From contig OY754469.1 in the NCBI GenBank assembly GCA_963575645.1, forward strand, positions 26,288,553 through 26,352,552: a stretch of DNA of 64,000 nucleotides, given 5' to 3'. The notes beneath the pieces were generated by a model. It did not search any database, had not been told where the DNA came from, and saw only the letters and a program-made list of their open reading frames with translations. The translations under genes and the position numbers were made by a program. The stretch's first letter is position 1; the number at the start of each line of letters is the position of its first letter. This stretch comes from Xanthostigma xanthostigma (lineage: Eukaryota; Arthropoda; Insecta; Raphidioptera; Raphidiidae). This document shows positions 1 through 12,299 of this stretch, piece after piece.

Positions 1-1759
1 TAAAAACTGCTTGTATGCTTTAAAATAATGGTTAATATGCAGTTTGCATTTTCTTATGAGAGAATGATCCAAACCTGAATGTTATAGTGTAAATAGACTT
101 ACCCTTGTAAAATAAAGCAATTTTGCCTATAAGGACTTATTTGCACGCAATTGTCGTGAAGCATGTAAAAACTGCTTGTCTGCGTGAAAATGATAGTAAA
201 TATGCAGTTTGCATTTTCTTATGAGAGAATGATCCAAACCTGAATGTTATAGTGTAAATAGACTTACCCTCATGAAATAAAGCAATTTTGCCTATAAAGA
301 CGCATTTGCACCTAATTGTCGTAAAGCATGTAAAAACTGTGTGTCTGCTTTTAAATAATGGTTAATATGCAGTTTGCATTTTCTTATGAGAGAAAGATCC
401 AAACCTGAATGTTATAGTGTAAATGGACTTACCCTTGTAAAATAAAGCAATTTTGCCTATAAGGACTTATTTGCACGCAATTGTCGTGAAGCATGTAAAA
501 ACTGCTTGTCTGCGTTAAAATAATGGTTAATATGCAGTTTGCATTTTCTTATGAGAGAATGATCCAAACCTGAATGTTATAGTGAAAGTAGACTAACCTT
601 TGTGAAATAAAACAATTTTGCCTTTAAGGACTTATTTCCACCTAATTGTCGTAAAACATGTGAAAACTGCTTGTCTGCGTGAAAATGATAGTAAATATGC
701 AGTTTGCATTTTCTTATGAGAGAATGATCCAAACCTGAATGTTATAGTGTAAATAGACACAACCTTTGTAAAATAAAGCAATATTGCCTATAAGGACTCA
801 TTTGCACGCAATTGTCGTGAAGCATGTAAAAACTGCTTGTCTGCGTGAAAATGATAGTAAATATGCAATTTGCATTTTATTATGAGAGAATGATCCAAAC
901 CTGAATGTTATAGTGTAAATTGACTTACCCTCATGAAATAAAGCAATTTTGCCTATAAAGACTAATTTGCACCTAATTGTCGTAAAGCATGTAAAAACTG
1001 CTTGTCTGCGTTTAAATAATGGTTAATATGCAGTTTGCATTTTCTTATGAGAGAAAGATCCAACCCTGAATGTTATAGTGTAAATAGACTTACCTTCATG
1101 AAATAAAGCAATTTTGCCTATAAGTACTCATTTGCCCCTAATTGTCATAAAACATGTAAAAACTGCTTGTATGCTTTAAAATAATGGTTAATATGCAGTT
1201 TAAATTTTCTTATGAGAGAATAATCCAAACCTGAATGTTATAGTGTAAATAGACTTACCCTCAAGAAATAAAGCAATTTTGCCTATAAAGACTCATTTGC
1301 ACCTAATTGTCGTAAAGCATGTAAAAACTGCTTGTATGCGTTAAAATAATGGTTAAAATGCAGTTTGAGTTTTCTTATGAGAGAATGATCCAAACCTGAA
1401 TGTTATAGTGTAAATAGACTTACCCTCATGAAATAAAGCAATTTTGCCTATAAAGACTCATTTGCACCTAATTGTCGTAAAGCATGTAAAAACTGATTGT
1501 CTGCGTTTAAATAATGGTTAATATGCAGTTTGCATTTTCTTATGAGAGAAAGATCCAAACCTGAATGTTATAGTGTAAATAGACTTACCTTAATGAAATA
1601 AAGCAGATTTGCCTATAAGGACTCATTTGCCCCTAATTGTCATAAAGCATGTAAAAACTGCTTGTATGCGTTAAAATAATGGTTAAAATGCAGTTTGAGT
1701 TTTCTTATGAGAGAATGATCCAAACCTGAATGTTATAGTGTAAATAGACTTACCTTTGT

Positions 1760-3715
1760 AAAATAAAGCAATTTTGCCTATAAGAACTCATTTGCACGCA
1801 ATTGTCGTGAAGCATGTAAAAACTGCTTGTCTGCGTGAAAATGATAGTAAATATGCAGTTTGCATTTTCTTATGAGAGAATGATCCAAACCTGAATGTTA
1901 TAGTGTAAATAGACTTACCCTCATGAAATAAAGCAATTTTGCCTATAAAGACTCATTTGCACCTAATTGTCGTAAAGCATGTAAAAACTGCTTGTATGCG
2001 TTAAAATAATGGTTAAAATGCAGTTTGAGTTTTCTTATGAGAGAATGATCCAAACCTGAATGTTATAGTGTAAATAGACTTACCTTTGTAAAATAAAGCA
2101 ATTTTGCCTATAAGGACTCATTTGCACGCAATTGTCGTGAAGCATGTAAAAACTGCTTGTCTGCGTGAAAATGATAGTAAATATGCAGTTTGCATTTTCT
2201 TATAAGAGAATGATCCAAACCTGAATGTTATAGTGTAAATAGACTAACCCTCATGAAATAAAGCAATTTTGCCTATAAAGACTCATTTGCACCTAATTGT
2301 CGTAAAGCATGTAAAAACTGATTGTCTGCGTTTAAATAATGGTTAATATGCAGTTTGCATTTTCTTATGAGAGAAAGATCCAAACCTGAATGTTATAGTG
2401 TAAATAGACTTACCTTAATGAAATAAAGCAGATTTGCCTATAAGGACTCATTTGCCCCTAATTGTCATAAAGCATGTAAAAACTGCTTGTCTGCGTTAAA
2501 ATAATGGATAATTTGCAGTTTGCATTTTCTTATGAGAGAATGATCCAAACCTGAATGATATAGTGTAAATAGACTTACCTTTGTAAAATAAAGCAATTTT
2601 GCCTATAAGGACTCATTTGCACGCAATTGTCGTGAAGCATGTGAAAACTGCTTGTCTGCGTTAAAATAATGGTTAATATGCAGTTTGCATTTTCTTATGA
2701 GAGAATGATCCAAACCTGAATGTTATAGTGTAAATAGACTTACCCTCATGAAATAAAGCACTTTTGCCTATAAGGACTCATTTGCACCTAATTGTCGTAA
2801 AGCATGTAAAAACTGCTGGTCAGCGTTAAAATAATGGTTAATATGCAGTTTGCATTTTCTTATGAGAGAATGATCCAAACCTGAATGTTATAGTGTAAAT
2901 AGACTTACCTTAATGAAATAAAGCCGATTTGCCTATAGGGACTCATTTGCCCCTAATTGTCATAAAGCATGTAAAAACTGCTTGTATGCGTTAAAATAAT
3001 GGTTAATATGCAGTTTGCATTTTCTTATGAGAGAATGATCCAAACCTGAATGTTATAGTGAAAATAGACTTACCTTTGTAAAATAATGCAATTTTGCCTA
3101 TAAGGACTCATTTGCACACAATTGTCGTGAAGCATGTAAAAACTGCTTGTCTGCGTGAAAATGATAGTAAATATGCAGTTTGCATTAATTTCTTATGAGA
3201 GAATGATCCAAACCTGAATGTTATAGTGTAAATAGACTTACCTTCATGAAATAAAGCAATTTTGCCTATAAAGAATCATTTGCACCTAATTGTCGTAAAG
3301 CATGTAAAAACTGATTGTCTGCGTTTAAATAATGGTTAATATGCAGTTTGCATTTTCTTATGAGAGAAAGATCCAAACCTGAATGTTATAGTGTAAATAG
3401 ACTTAACTTAATGAAAAAAAGCAGATTTGCCTATAAGGACTTATTTGCCCCTAATTGTCATAAAGCATGTAAAAACTGCTTGTCTGCGTTAAAATAATGG
3501 TTAATATGCAGTTTGCATTTTCTTATGAGAGAATGATCCAAACCTGAATGTTATAGTGTAAATAGACTTACCTTCATGAAATAAAGCACTTTTGCCTATA
3601 AGGACTCATTTGCACCTAATTGTCGTAAAGCATGTAAAAACTGCTTGTCAGCGTTAAAATAATGGTTAATATGCAGTTTGCATTTTCTTATGAGAGAATG
3701 ATCCAAACCTGAATG
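1760..3715 (+). repeat. Satellite block duplicated at 5070-7025 (copy 1)
   Basis: This run of about 12 units matches 5070-7025 at an offset of 3310 bp. Private variants shared by both copies include the GGTTAAAATGCAGTTTGAGT unit, the CTGAATGATATAGTG unit, the CTGCTGGTCAGCG unit and the 3-bp longer GCATTAATTTC unit. The match ends near 3715/7025, where the variable segments differ. A handful of single-base differences separate the copies. The offset is 20 units plus small indels, as expected of unequal exchange. Confidence 0.8.
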
Positions 3716-5069
3716 TTATAGTGAAAATAGACTTACCTTTGTAAAATAATGCAATATTGCCTATAAGGACTCATTTGCACGCAATTGTCGTGAAGCATGT
3801 AAAAACTGCTTGTCTGCGTGAAAATGATAGTAAATATGCAGTTTGCATTAATTTCTTATGAGAGAATGATCCAAACCTGAATGTTATAGTGTAAATAGAC
3901 TTACCTTCATGAAATAAAGCAATTTTGCCTATAAAGACTCATTTGCACCTAATTGTCGTAAAGCATGTAAAAACTGCTTGTCTGCGTTTAAATAATGGTT
4001 AATATGCAGTTTGCATTTTCTTATGAGAGAAAGATCCAAACCTGAATGTTATAGTGTAAATAGACTTACCTTCATGAAATAAAGCAATTTTGCCTATAAG
4101 GACTCATTTGCCCCTTATTGTCATAAAGCATGTAAAAACTGCTTGTATGCGTTAAAATAATGTATAATATGCAGTTTGCATTTTCTTTAGAGAGAATGAT
4201 CCAAACCTGAATGATATATTAAAAATAGACTTACCTTTGTAAAATAAAGCATTTTTGCCTATAAGGACTCATTTGCACGCAATTGTTGTGAAGCATGTAA
4301 AAACTGCTTGTCTGCGTTAAAATAATGGTTAATATGCAGTTTGCATTTTCTTATGAGAGAATGATCCAAACCGGAATGTTATAGTGAAAGTAGACTTACC
4401 TTTGTGAAATAAAACAATTTTGCCTTTAAGGACTTATTTCCACCTAATTGTCGTAAAACATGTGAAAACTGCTTGTCTGCGTGAAAATGATAGTAAATAT
4501 GCAGTTTGCATTTTCTTATGAGAGAATGATCCAAACCTGAATGTTATAGTCTAAATAGACACAACCTTTGTAAAATAAAGCAATTTTGCCTATAAGGACT
4601 CATTTGCACGCAATTGTCGTGAAGCATGTAAAAACTGCTTGTCTGCGTGAAAATGATAGTAAATATGCAGTTTGCATTTTCGTATAAGAGAATGATCCAA
4701 ACCTGAATGTTATAGTGTAAATAGACTTACCCTCATGAAATAAAGCAATTTTGCCTATAAAGACTCATTTGCACCTAATTGTCGTAAAGCATGTAAAAAC
4801 TGCTTGTCTGCGTTTAAATAATGGTTAATATGCAGTTTGCATTTTCTTATGAGAGAAAGATCCAAACCTGAATGTTATAGTGTAAATAGACTTACCTTCA
4901 TGAAATAAAGCAATTTTGCCTATAAGTACTCATTTGCCCCTAATTGTCATAAAGCATGTAAAAACTGCTTGTATGCTTTAAAATAATGGTTAATATTATT
5001 CAGTTTGCATTTTCTTATGAGAGAATGATCCAAACCTGAATGTTATAGTGTAAATAAACTTACCCTTGT

Positions 5070-7025
5070 AAAATAAAGCAATTTTGCCTATAAGGACTTA
5101 TTTGCACGCAATTGTCGTGAAGCATGTAAAAACTGCTTGTCTGCGTGAAAATAATAGTAAATATGCAGTTTGCATTTTCTTATGAGAGAATGATCCAAAC
5201 CTGAATGTTATAGTGTAAATAGACTTACCCTCATGAAATAAAGCAATTTTGCCTATAAAGACTCATTTGCACATAATTGTCGTAAAGCATGTAAAAACTG
5301 CTTGTATGCGTTAAAATAATGGTTAAAATGCAGTTTGAGTTTTCTTATGGGAGAATGATCCAAACCTGAATGTTATAGTGTAAATAGACTTACCTTTGTA
5401 AAATAAAGCAATTTTGCCTATAAGGACTCATTTGCACGCAATTGTCGTGAAGCATGTAAAAACTGCTTGTCTGCGTGAAAATGATAGTAAATATGCAGTT
5501 TGCATTTTCTTATGAGAGAATGATCTAAACCTGAATGTTATAGTGTAAATAGACTAACCCTCATGAAATAAAGCAATTTTGCCTATAAAGACTCATTTGC
5601 ACCTAATTGTCGTAAAGCATGTAAAAACTGATTGTCTGCGTTTAAATAATGGTTAATATGCAGTTTGCATTTTCTTATGAGAGAAAGATCCAAACCTGAA
5701 TGTTATAGTGTAAATAGACTTACCTTAATGAAATAAAGCAGATTTGCCTATAAGGACTCATTTGCCCCTAATTGTCATAAAGCATGTAAAAACTGCTTGT
5801 CTGCGTTAAAATAATGGTTAATATGCAGTTTGCATTTTCTTATGAGAGAATGATCCAAACCTGAATGATATAGTGTAAATAGACTTACCTTTGTAAAATA
5901 AAGCAATTTTGCCTATAAGGACTCATTTGCACGCAATTGTCGTGAAGCATGTGAAAACTGCCTGTCTGCGTTAAAATAATGGTTAATATGCAGTTTGCAT
6001 TTTCTTATGAGAGAATGATCCAAACCTGAATGTTATAGTGTAAATAGACTTACCCTCATGAAATAAAGCACTTTTGCCTATAAGGACTCATTTGCACCTA
6101 ATTGTCGTAAAGCATGTAAAAACTGCTGGTCAGCGTTAAAATAATGGTTAATATGCAGTTTGCATTTTCTTATGAGAGAATGATCCAAACCTGAATGTTA
6201 TAGTGTAAATAGACTTACCTTAATGAAATAAAGCCGATTTGCCTATAAGGACTCATTTGCCCCTAATTGTCATAAAGCATGTAAAAACTGCTTGTATGCG
6301 TTAAAATAATGGTTAATATGCAGTTTGCATTTTCTTATGAGAGAATGATCCAAACCTGAATGTTATAGTGAAAATAGACTAACCTTTGTAAAATAATGCA
6401 ATTTTGCCTATAAGGACTCATTTGCACACAATTGTCGTGAAGCATGTAAAAACTGCTTGTCTGCGTGAAAATGATAGTAAATATGCAGTTTGCATTAATT
6501 TCTTATGAGAGAATGAACCAAACCTGAATGTTATAGTGTAAATAGACTTACCTTCATGAAATAAAGCAATTTTGCCTATAAAGAATCATTTGCACCTAAT
6601 TGTCGTAAAGCATGTAAAAACTGATTGTCTGCGTTTAAATAATGGTTAATATGCAGTTTGCATTTTCTTATGAGAGAAAGATCCAAACCTGAATGTTATA
6701 GTGTAAATAGACTTACCTTAATGAAAAAAAGCAGATTTGCCTATAAGGACTTATTTGCCCCTAATTGTCATAAAGCATGTAAAAACTGCTTGTCTGCGTT
6801 AAAATAATGGTTAATATGCAGTTTGCATTTTCTTATGAGAGAATGATCCAAACCTGAATGTTATAGTGTAAATAGACTTACCTTCATGAAATAAAGCACT
6901 TTTGCCTATAAGGACTCATTTGCACCTAATTGTCGTAAAGCATGTAAAAACTGCTTGTCAGCGTTAAAATAATGGTTAATATGCAGTTTGCATTTTCTTA
7001 TGAGAGAATGATCCAAACCTGAATG
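5070..7025 (+). repeat. Satellite block, copy 2 of 1760-3715
   Basis: Second copy of the approximately 12-unit block, 3310 bp downstream of the first. Its right part (from about 6190) also belongs to the first copy of the 6.1-kb duplication, so the blocks are nested. Differences from copy 1 are scattered single bases, for example GAATGAACC in place of GAATGATCC near 6514. Confidence 0.8.
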
Positions 7026-10000
7026 TTATAGTGTAAATAGACTTACCTTAATGAAATAAAGCAGATTTGCCTATAAGGACTCATTTGCTTCTAATTGTCA
7101 TAAAGCATGTAAAAACTGCTTGTATGCGTTAAAATAATGGTTAATATGCAGTTTGCATTTTCTTATGAGAGAATGATCCAAACCTGAATGTTATAGTCTA
7201 AATAGACACAACCTTTGTAAAATAAAGCAATTTTGCCTATAAGGACTCATTTGCACCTAATTGTCGTAAAGCATGTAAAAACTGCTGGTCAGCGTTAAAA
7301 TAATGGTTAATATGCAGTTTGCATTTTCTTATGAGAGAATGATCCAAACCTGAATGTTAAAGTGTAAATAGACTTACCTTTATGAAATAAAGCCGATTTG
7401 CCTATAAGGACTCATTTGCCCCTAATTGTCATAAAGCATGTAAAAACTGCTTGTATGCGTTAAAATAATGGTTAATATGCAGTTTGCATTTTCTTATGAG
7501 AGAATGATCCAAAACTGAATGTTATAGTGAAAATAGACTAACCTTTGTAAAATAATGCAATTTTGCCTATAAGGACTCATTTGCACACAATTGTCGTGAA
7601 GCATGTAAAAACTGCTTGTCTGCGTGAAAATGATAGTAAATATGCAGTTTGCATTAATTTCTTATGAGAGAATGAACCAAACCTGAATGTTATAGTGTAA
7701 ATAGACTTACCTTCATGAAATAAAGCAATTTTGCCTATAAAGAATCATTTGCACCTAATTGTCGTAAAGCATGTAAAAACTGATTGTCTGCGTTTAAATA
7801 ATGGTTAATATGCAGTTTGCATTTTCTTATGAGAGAAAGATCCAAACCTGAATGTTATAGTGTAAATAGACTTACCTTAATGAAAAAAAGCAGATTTGCC
7901 TATAAGGACTTATTTGCCCCTAATTGTCATAAAGCATGTAAAAACTGCTTGTATGCGTTAAAATAATGTATAATATGCAGTTTGCATTTTCTTTCGAGAG
8001 AATGATCCAACCTGAATGATATATTAAAAATAGACTTACCTTTGTAAAATAAAGCATTTTTGCCTATAAGGACTCATTTGCACGCAATTGTCGTGAAGCA
8101 TGTAAAAACTGCTTGTCTGCGTTAAAATAATGGTTAATATGCAGTTTGCATTTTCTTATGAGAGAATGATCCAAACCTGAATGTTATAGTGTAAATAGAC
8201 TTACCTTAATGAAATAAAGCAGATTTGCCTATAAGGACTCATTTGCTTCTAATTGTCATAAAGCATGTAAAAACTGCTTGTATGCGTTAAAATAATGGTT
8301 AATATGCAGTTTGCATTTTCTTATGAGAGAATGATCCAAACTTGAATGTTATAGTGTAAATAGATATACCTTCATGAAATAAAGCACTTTTGCCTATAAG
8401 GACTCATTTGCACCTAATTGTCGTAAAGCATGTAAAAACTGCTTGTCAGCGTTAAAATAATGGTTAATATGCAGTTTGCATTTTCTTATGAGAGAATGAT
8501 CCAAACCTGAATGTTATAGTGTAAATAGACTTACCTTAATGAAATAAAGCAGATTTGCCTATAAGGACTCATTTGCTTCTAATTGTCATAAAGCATGTAA
8601 AAACTGCTTGTATGCGTTAAAATAATGGTTAATATGCAGTTTGCATTTTCTTATGAGAGAATGATCCAAACCTGAATGTTATAGTGAAAATAGACTTACC
8701 TTCATGAAATAAAGCAATTTTGCCTATAAGGACTCATTTGCCCCTTATTGTCATAAAGCATGTAAAAACTGCTTGTATGCGTTAAAATAATGTATAATAT
8801 GCAGTTTGCATTTTCTTTCGAGAGAATGATCCAACCTGAATGATATATTAAAAATAGACTTACCTTTGTAAAATAAAGCATTTTTGCCTATAAGGACTCA
8901 TTTGCACGCAATTGTCGTGAAGCATGTAAAAACTGCTTGTCTGCGTTAAAATAATGGTTAATATGCAGTTTGCATTTTCTTATGAGAGAATGATCCAAAC
9001 CTGAATGTTATAGTGTAAATAGACTTACCTTCATGAAATAAAGCAATTTTGCCTATAAGGACTCATTTGCCCCTAATTGTCGTAAAGCATGTAAAAACTG
9101 CTTGTCTGCGTTTAAATAATGGTTAATATGCAGTTTGCATTTTCTTATGAAAGAAAGATCCAAACCTGAATGTTATAGTGTAAATAGACTTACCTTCATG
9201 AAATAAAGCAATTTTGCCTATAAGGACTCATTTGCCCCTTATTGTCATAAAGCATGTAAAAACTGCTTGTATGCGTTAAAATAATGTATAATATGCAGTT
9301 TGCATTTTCTTTAGAGAGAATGATCCAAACCTGAATGATATATTAAAAATAGACTTACCTTTGTAAAATAAAGCATTTTTGCCTATAAGGACTCATTTGC
9401 ACGCAATTGTCGTGAAGCATGTAAAAACTGCTTGTCTGCGTTAAAATAATGGTTAATATGCAGTTTGCATTTTCTTATGAGAGAATGATCCAAACCGGAA
9501 TGTTATAGTGAAAGTAGACTTACCTTTGTGAAATAAAACAATTTTGCCTTTAAGGACTTATTTCCACCTAATTGTCGTAAAACATGTGAAAACTGCTTGT
9601 CTGCGTGAAAATGATAGTAAATATGCAGTTTGCATTTTCTTATGAGAGAATGATCCAAACCTGAATGTTATAGTCTAAATAGACACAACCTTTGTAAAAT
9701 AAAGCAATTTTGCCTATAAGGACTCATTTGCACGCAATTGTCGTGAAGCATGTAAAAACTGCTTGTCTGCGTGAAAATGATAGTAAATATGCAGTTTGCA
9801 TTTTCTTACGAGAGAATGATCCAAACCTGAATGTTATAGTGTAAATAGACTTACCCTCATGAAATAAAGCAATTTTGCCTATAAAGACTCATTTGCACCT
9901 AATTGTCGTAAAGCATGTAAAAACTGCTTGTCTGCGTTTAAATAATGGTTAATATGCAGTTTGCATTTTCTTATGAGAGAAAGATCCAAACCTGAATGTT

Positions 10001-12290
10001 ATAGTGTAAATAGACTTACCTTCATGAAATAAAGCAATTTTGCCTATAAGTACTCATTTGCCCCTAATTGTCATAAAGCATGTAAAAACTGCTTGTATGC
10101 TTTAAAATAATGGTTAATATTCAGTTTGCATTTTCTTATGAGAGAATGATCCAAACCTGAATGTTATAGTGTAAATAGACTTACCCTCATGAAATAAAGC
10201 ACTTTTGCCTATAAGGACTCATTTGCACCTAATTGTCGTAAAGCATGAAAAAACTGCTTGTCAGCTTTAAAATAATGGTTAATATGCAGTTTGCATTTTC
10301 TTATGACAGAATGATGCAAACCTGAATGTTATAGTGTAAATAGACTTACCCTCATGAAATAAAGCAATTTTGCCTATAAAGACTCATTTGCACCAAATTG
10401 TCATAAAGCTTGTAAAAACTGCTTGTATGCGTTAAAATAATATTTAATATGCAGTTTGCATTTTCTTATGAGAGAATGATCTAAACCTGAATGTTATAGT
10501 TTAAGTAAACTTACCTTTGTAAAATAAAGCAATTTTGCCTATAAGGACTTATTTGCACCTAATTGTCGTAAAGCATGTAAAAACTGCTTGTCTGCGTTAA
10601 AATAATGGATAATATGCAGTTTGCATTTTCTTATGAGAGAATGATCCAAACCTGAATGTTATAGTGTAAATAGACTTACCTTTGTAAAATAAAGCAATTT
10701 TGCCTATAAGGACTCATTTGCACGCAATTGTCGTGAAGCATGTAAAAACTGCTTGTTTGCGTGAAAATGATAGTAAATATGCAGTTTGCATTTGCTTATG
10801 AGAGAATGATCCAAACCTGAATGTTATAGTGTAAATAGACTTACCTTTGTAAAATAAAGCTATTTTGCCTATAAAGACTCATTTGCACCTAATTGTCGTA
10901 AAGCATGTAAAAACTGCTTGTCTGCGTTTAAATAATGGTTATTATGCAGTTTGCATTTTCTTATGAGAGAATGATCCAAACCTAAATGTTATAGTGTAAA
11001 TAGACTTACCTTCATGAAATAAAGCAATTTTGCCTATAGGGACTCATTTGCCCCTAATTGTCATAAAGCATGTAAAAACTGCTTGTCAGCGTTAAAATAA
11101 TGGTTAATATGCAGTTTGCATTTTCTTATGAGAGAATAATCCAAACCTAAATGTTATAGTGAAAATAGACTTACCTTTGAAAAATAAAGCAATTTTGCCT
11201 ATAAGGACTCATTTGCACGCAATTGTCGTGAAGCATGTAAAAACTGCTTGTCTGCGTTAAAATAATAGTTAATATGCAGTTTGCATTTTCGTATGAAAGA
11301 ATGATCCAAACCTGAATGTTATAGTGAAAATAGACTTACCTTTGTAAAATAAAGCAATTTTGCCTATAAGGACTCATTTGCACGCAATTGTCGTGAAGCA
11401 TGTAAAAACTGCTTGTCCTCGTTAAAATAATGGTTAATATGCAGTTTGCATTTTCTTATGAGAGAATGATCCAAACCTGAATGTTATAGTCTAAATAGAT
11501 TTACCTTAATGAAATAAAGCAATTTTGCTTATAAGGACTCATTTGCCCCTAATTGTCATAAAGCATGTAAAAACTGCTTGTCTGCGTTAAAATAATGGTT
11601 AATATGCAGTTTGCATTTTCTTATGAGAAAAATGATCCAAACCTGAATGGTATAGTGAAAGTAGACTAACCTTTGTGAAATAAAACAATTTTGCCTTTAA
11701 GGACTTATTTCCACCTAATTGTCGTAAAACATGTGAAAACTGCTTGTCTGCGTGAAAATGATAGTAAATATGCAGTTTGCATTTTCTTATGAGAGAATGA
11801 TCCAAACCTGAATGTTATAGTGTAAATAGACTTACCCTCATGAAAAAAAGCAATTTTGCCTATAAGGACTCATTTCACCTAATTGTCGTAAAGCATGTAA
11901 AAACTGCTTGTCAGCGTTAAAATAATGGTTAAATTGCAGTTTGCATTTTCTTATGAGAGAATGATCCAAACCTGAATGGTATTGTGTAAATAGACTTACC
12001 TTCATGAAATAAAGCAATTTGCCTATAAGGACTCATTTGACCCTAATTGTCATAAAGCATGTAAAAACTGTTTGTATGCGTTAAAATAATGGTTAATATG
12101 CAGTTTGCATTTTCTTATGAGAGAATGATCAAAACCTGAATGTTATAGTAAAAATAGACTTACCTTTGTAAAATAAAGCAATTTTGCCTATAAGGACTCA
12201 TTTGCACGCAATTGTCGTGAAGCATGTAAAAACTGCTTGTCTGCGTTAAAATAATGGTTAATATGCAGTTTGCATTTTCTTATGAAAGAA
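6190..12290 (+). repeat. 6.1-kb (37-unit) tandem duplication, copy 1
   Basis: Copy 1 corresponds to the array from about 12300 onward. The offset is 6110 bp at 6191-7950, and about 5782 bp from about 8300 to 10400 because copy 2 lacks two units there. The copies share the 168-bp units (near 6496 and 7652), the GAATGAACCAAACC variant and the unit with TCTAAATAGACACAACC. Copy 1 contains the uninterrupted counterpart of the Copia target, with ATAAA at 10403-10407 inside TTGTCATAAAGCTTG. That makes it an empty-site reference for the insertion. Confidence 0.82.
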
Positions 12291-12299
12291 TGATCCAAA

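Noticed and set aside
11599-11805. Open frames of 60-91 codons on the minus strand of the satellite (here and at, for example, 24903, 26122, 26947, 29849, 35700, 40156, 42795, 47512), with near-identical peptides.
   Set aside because: They are by-products of the repeat. The unit length of 165 is divisible by three, so a frame continues from unit to unit until a stop variant. The peptides follow block duplications, have no recognisable domain, and the base changes show no sign of protein constraint.
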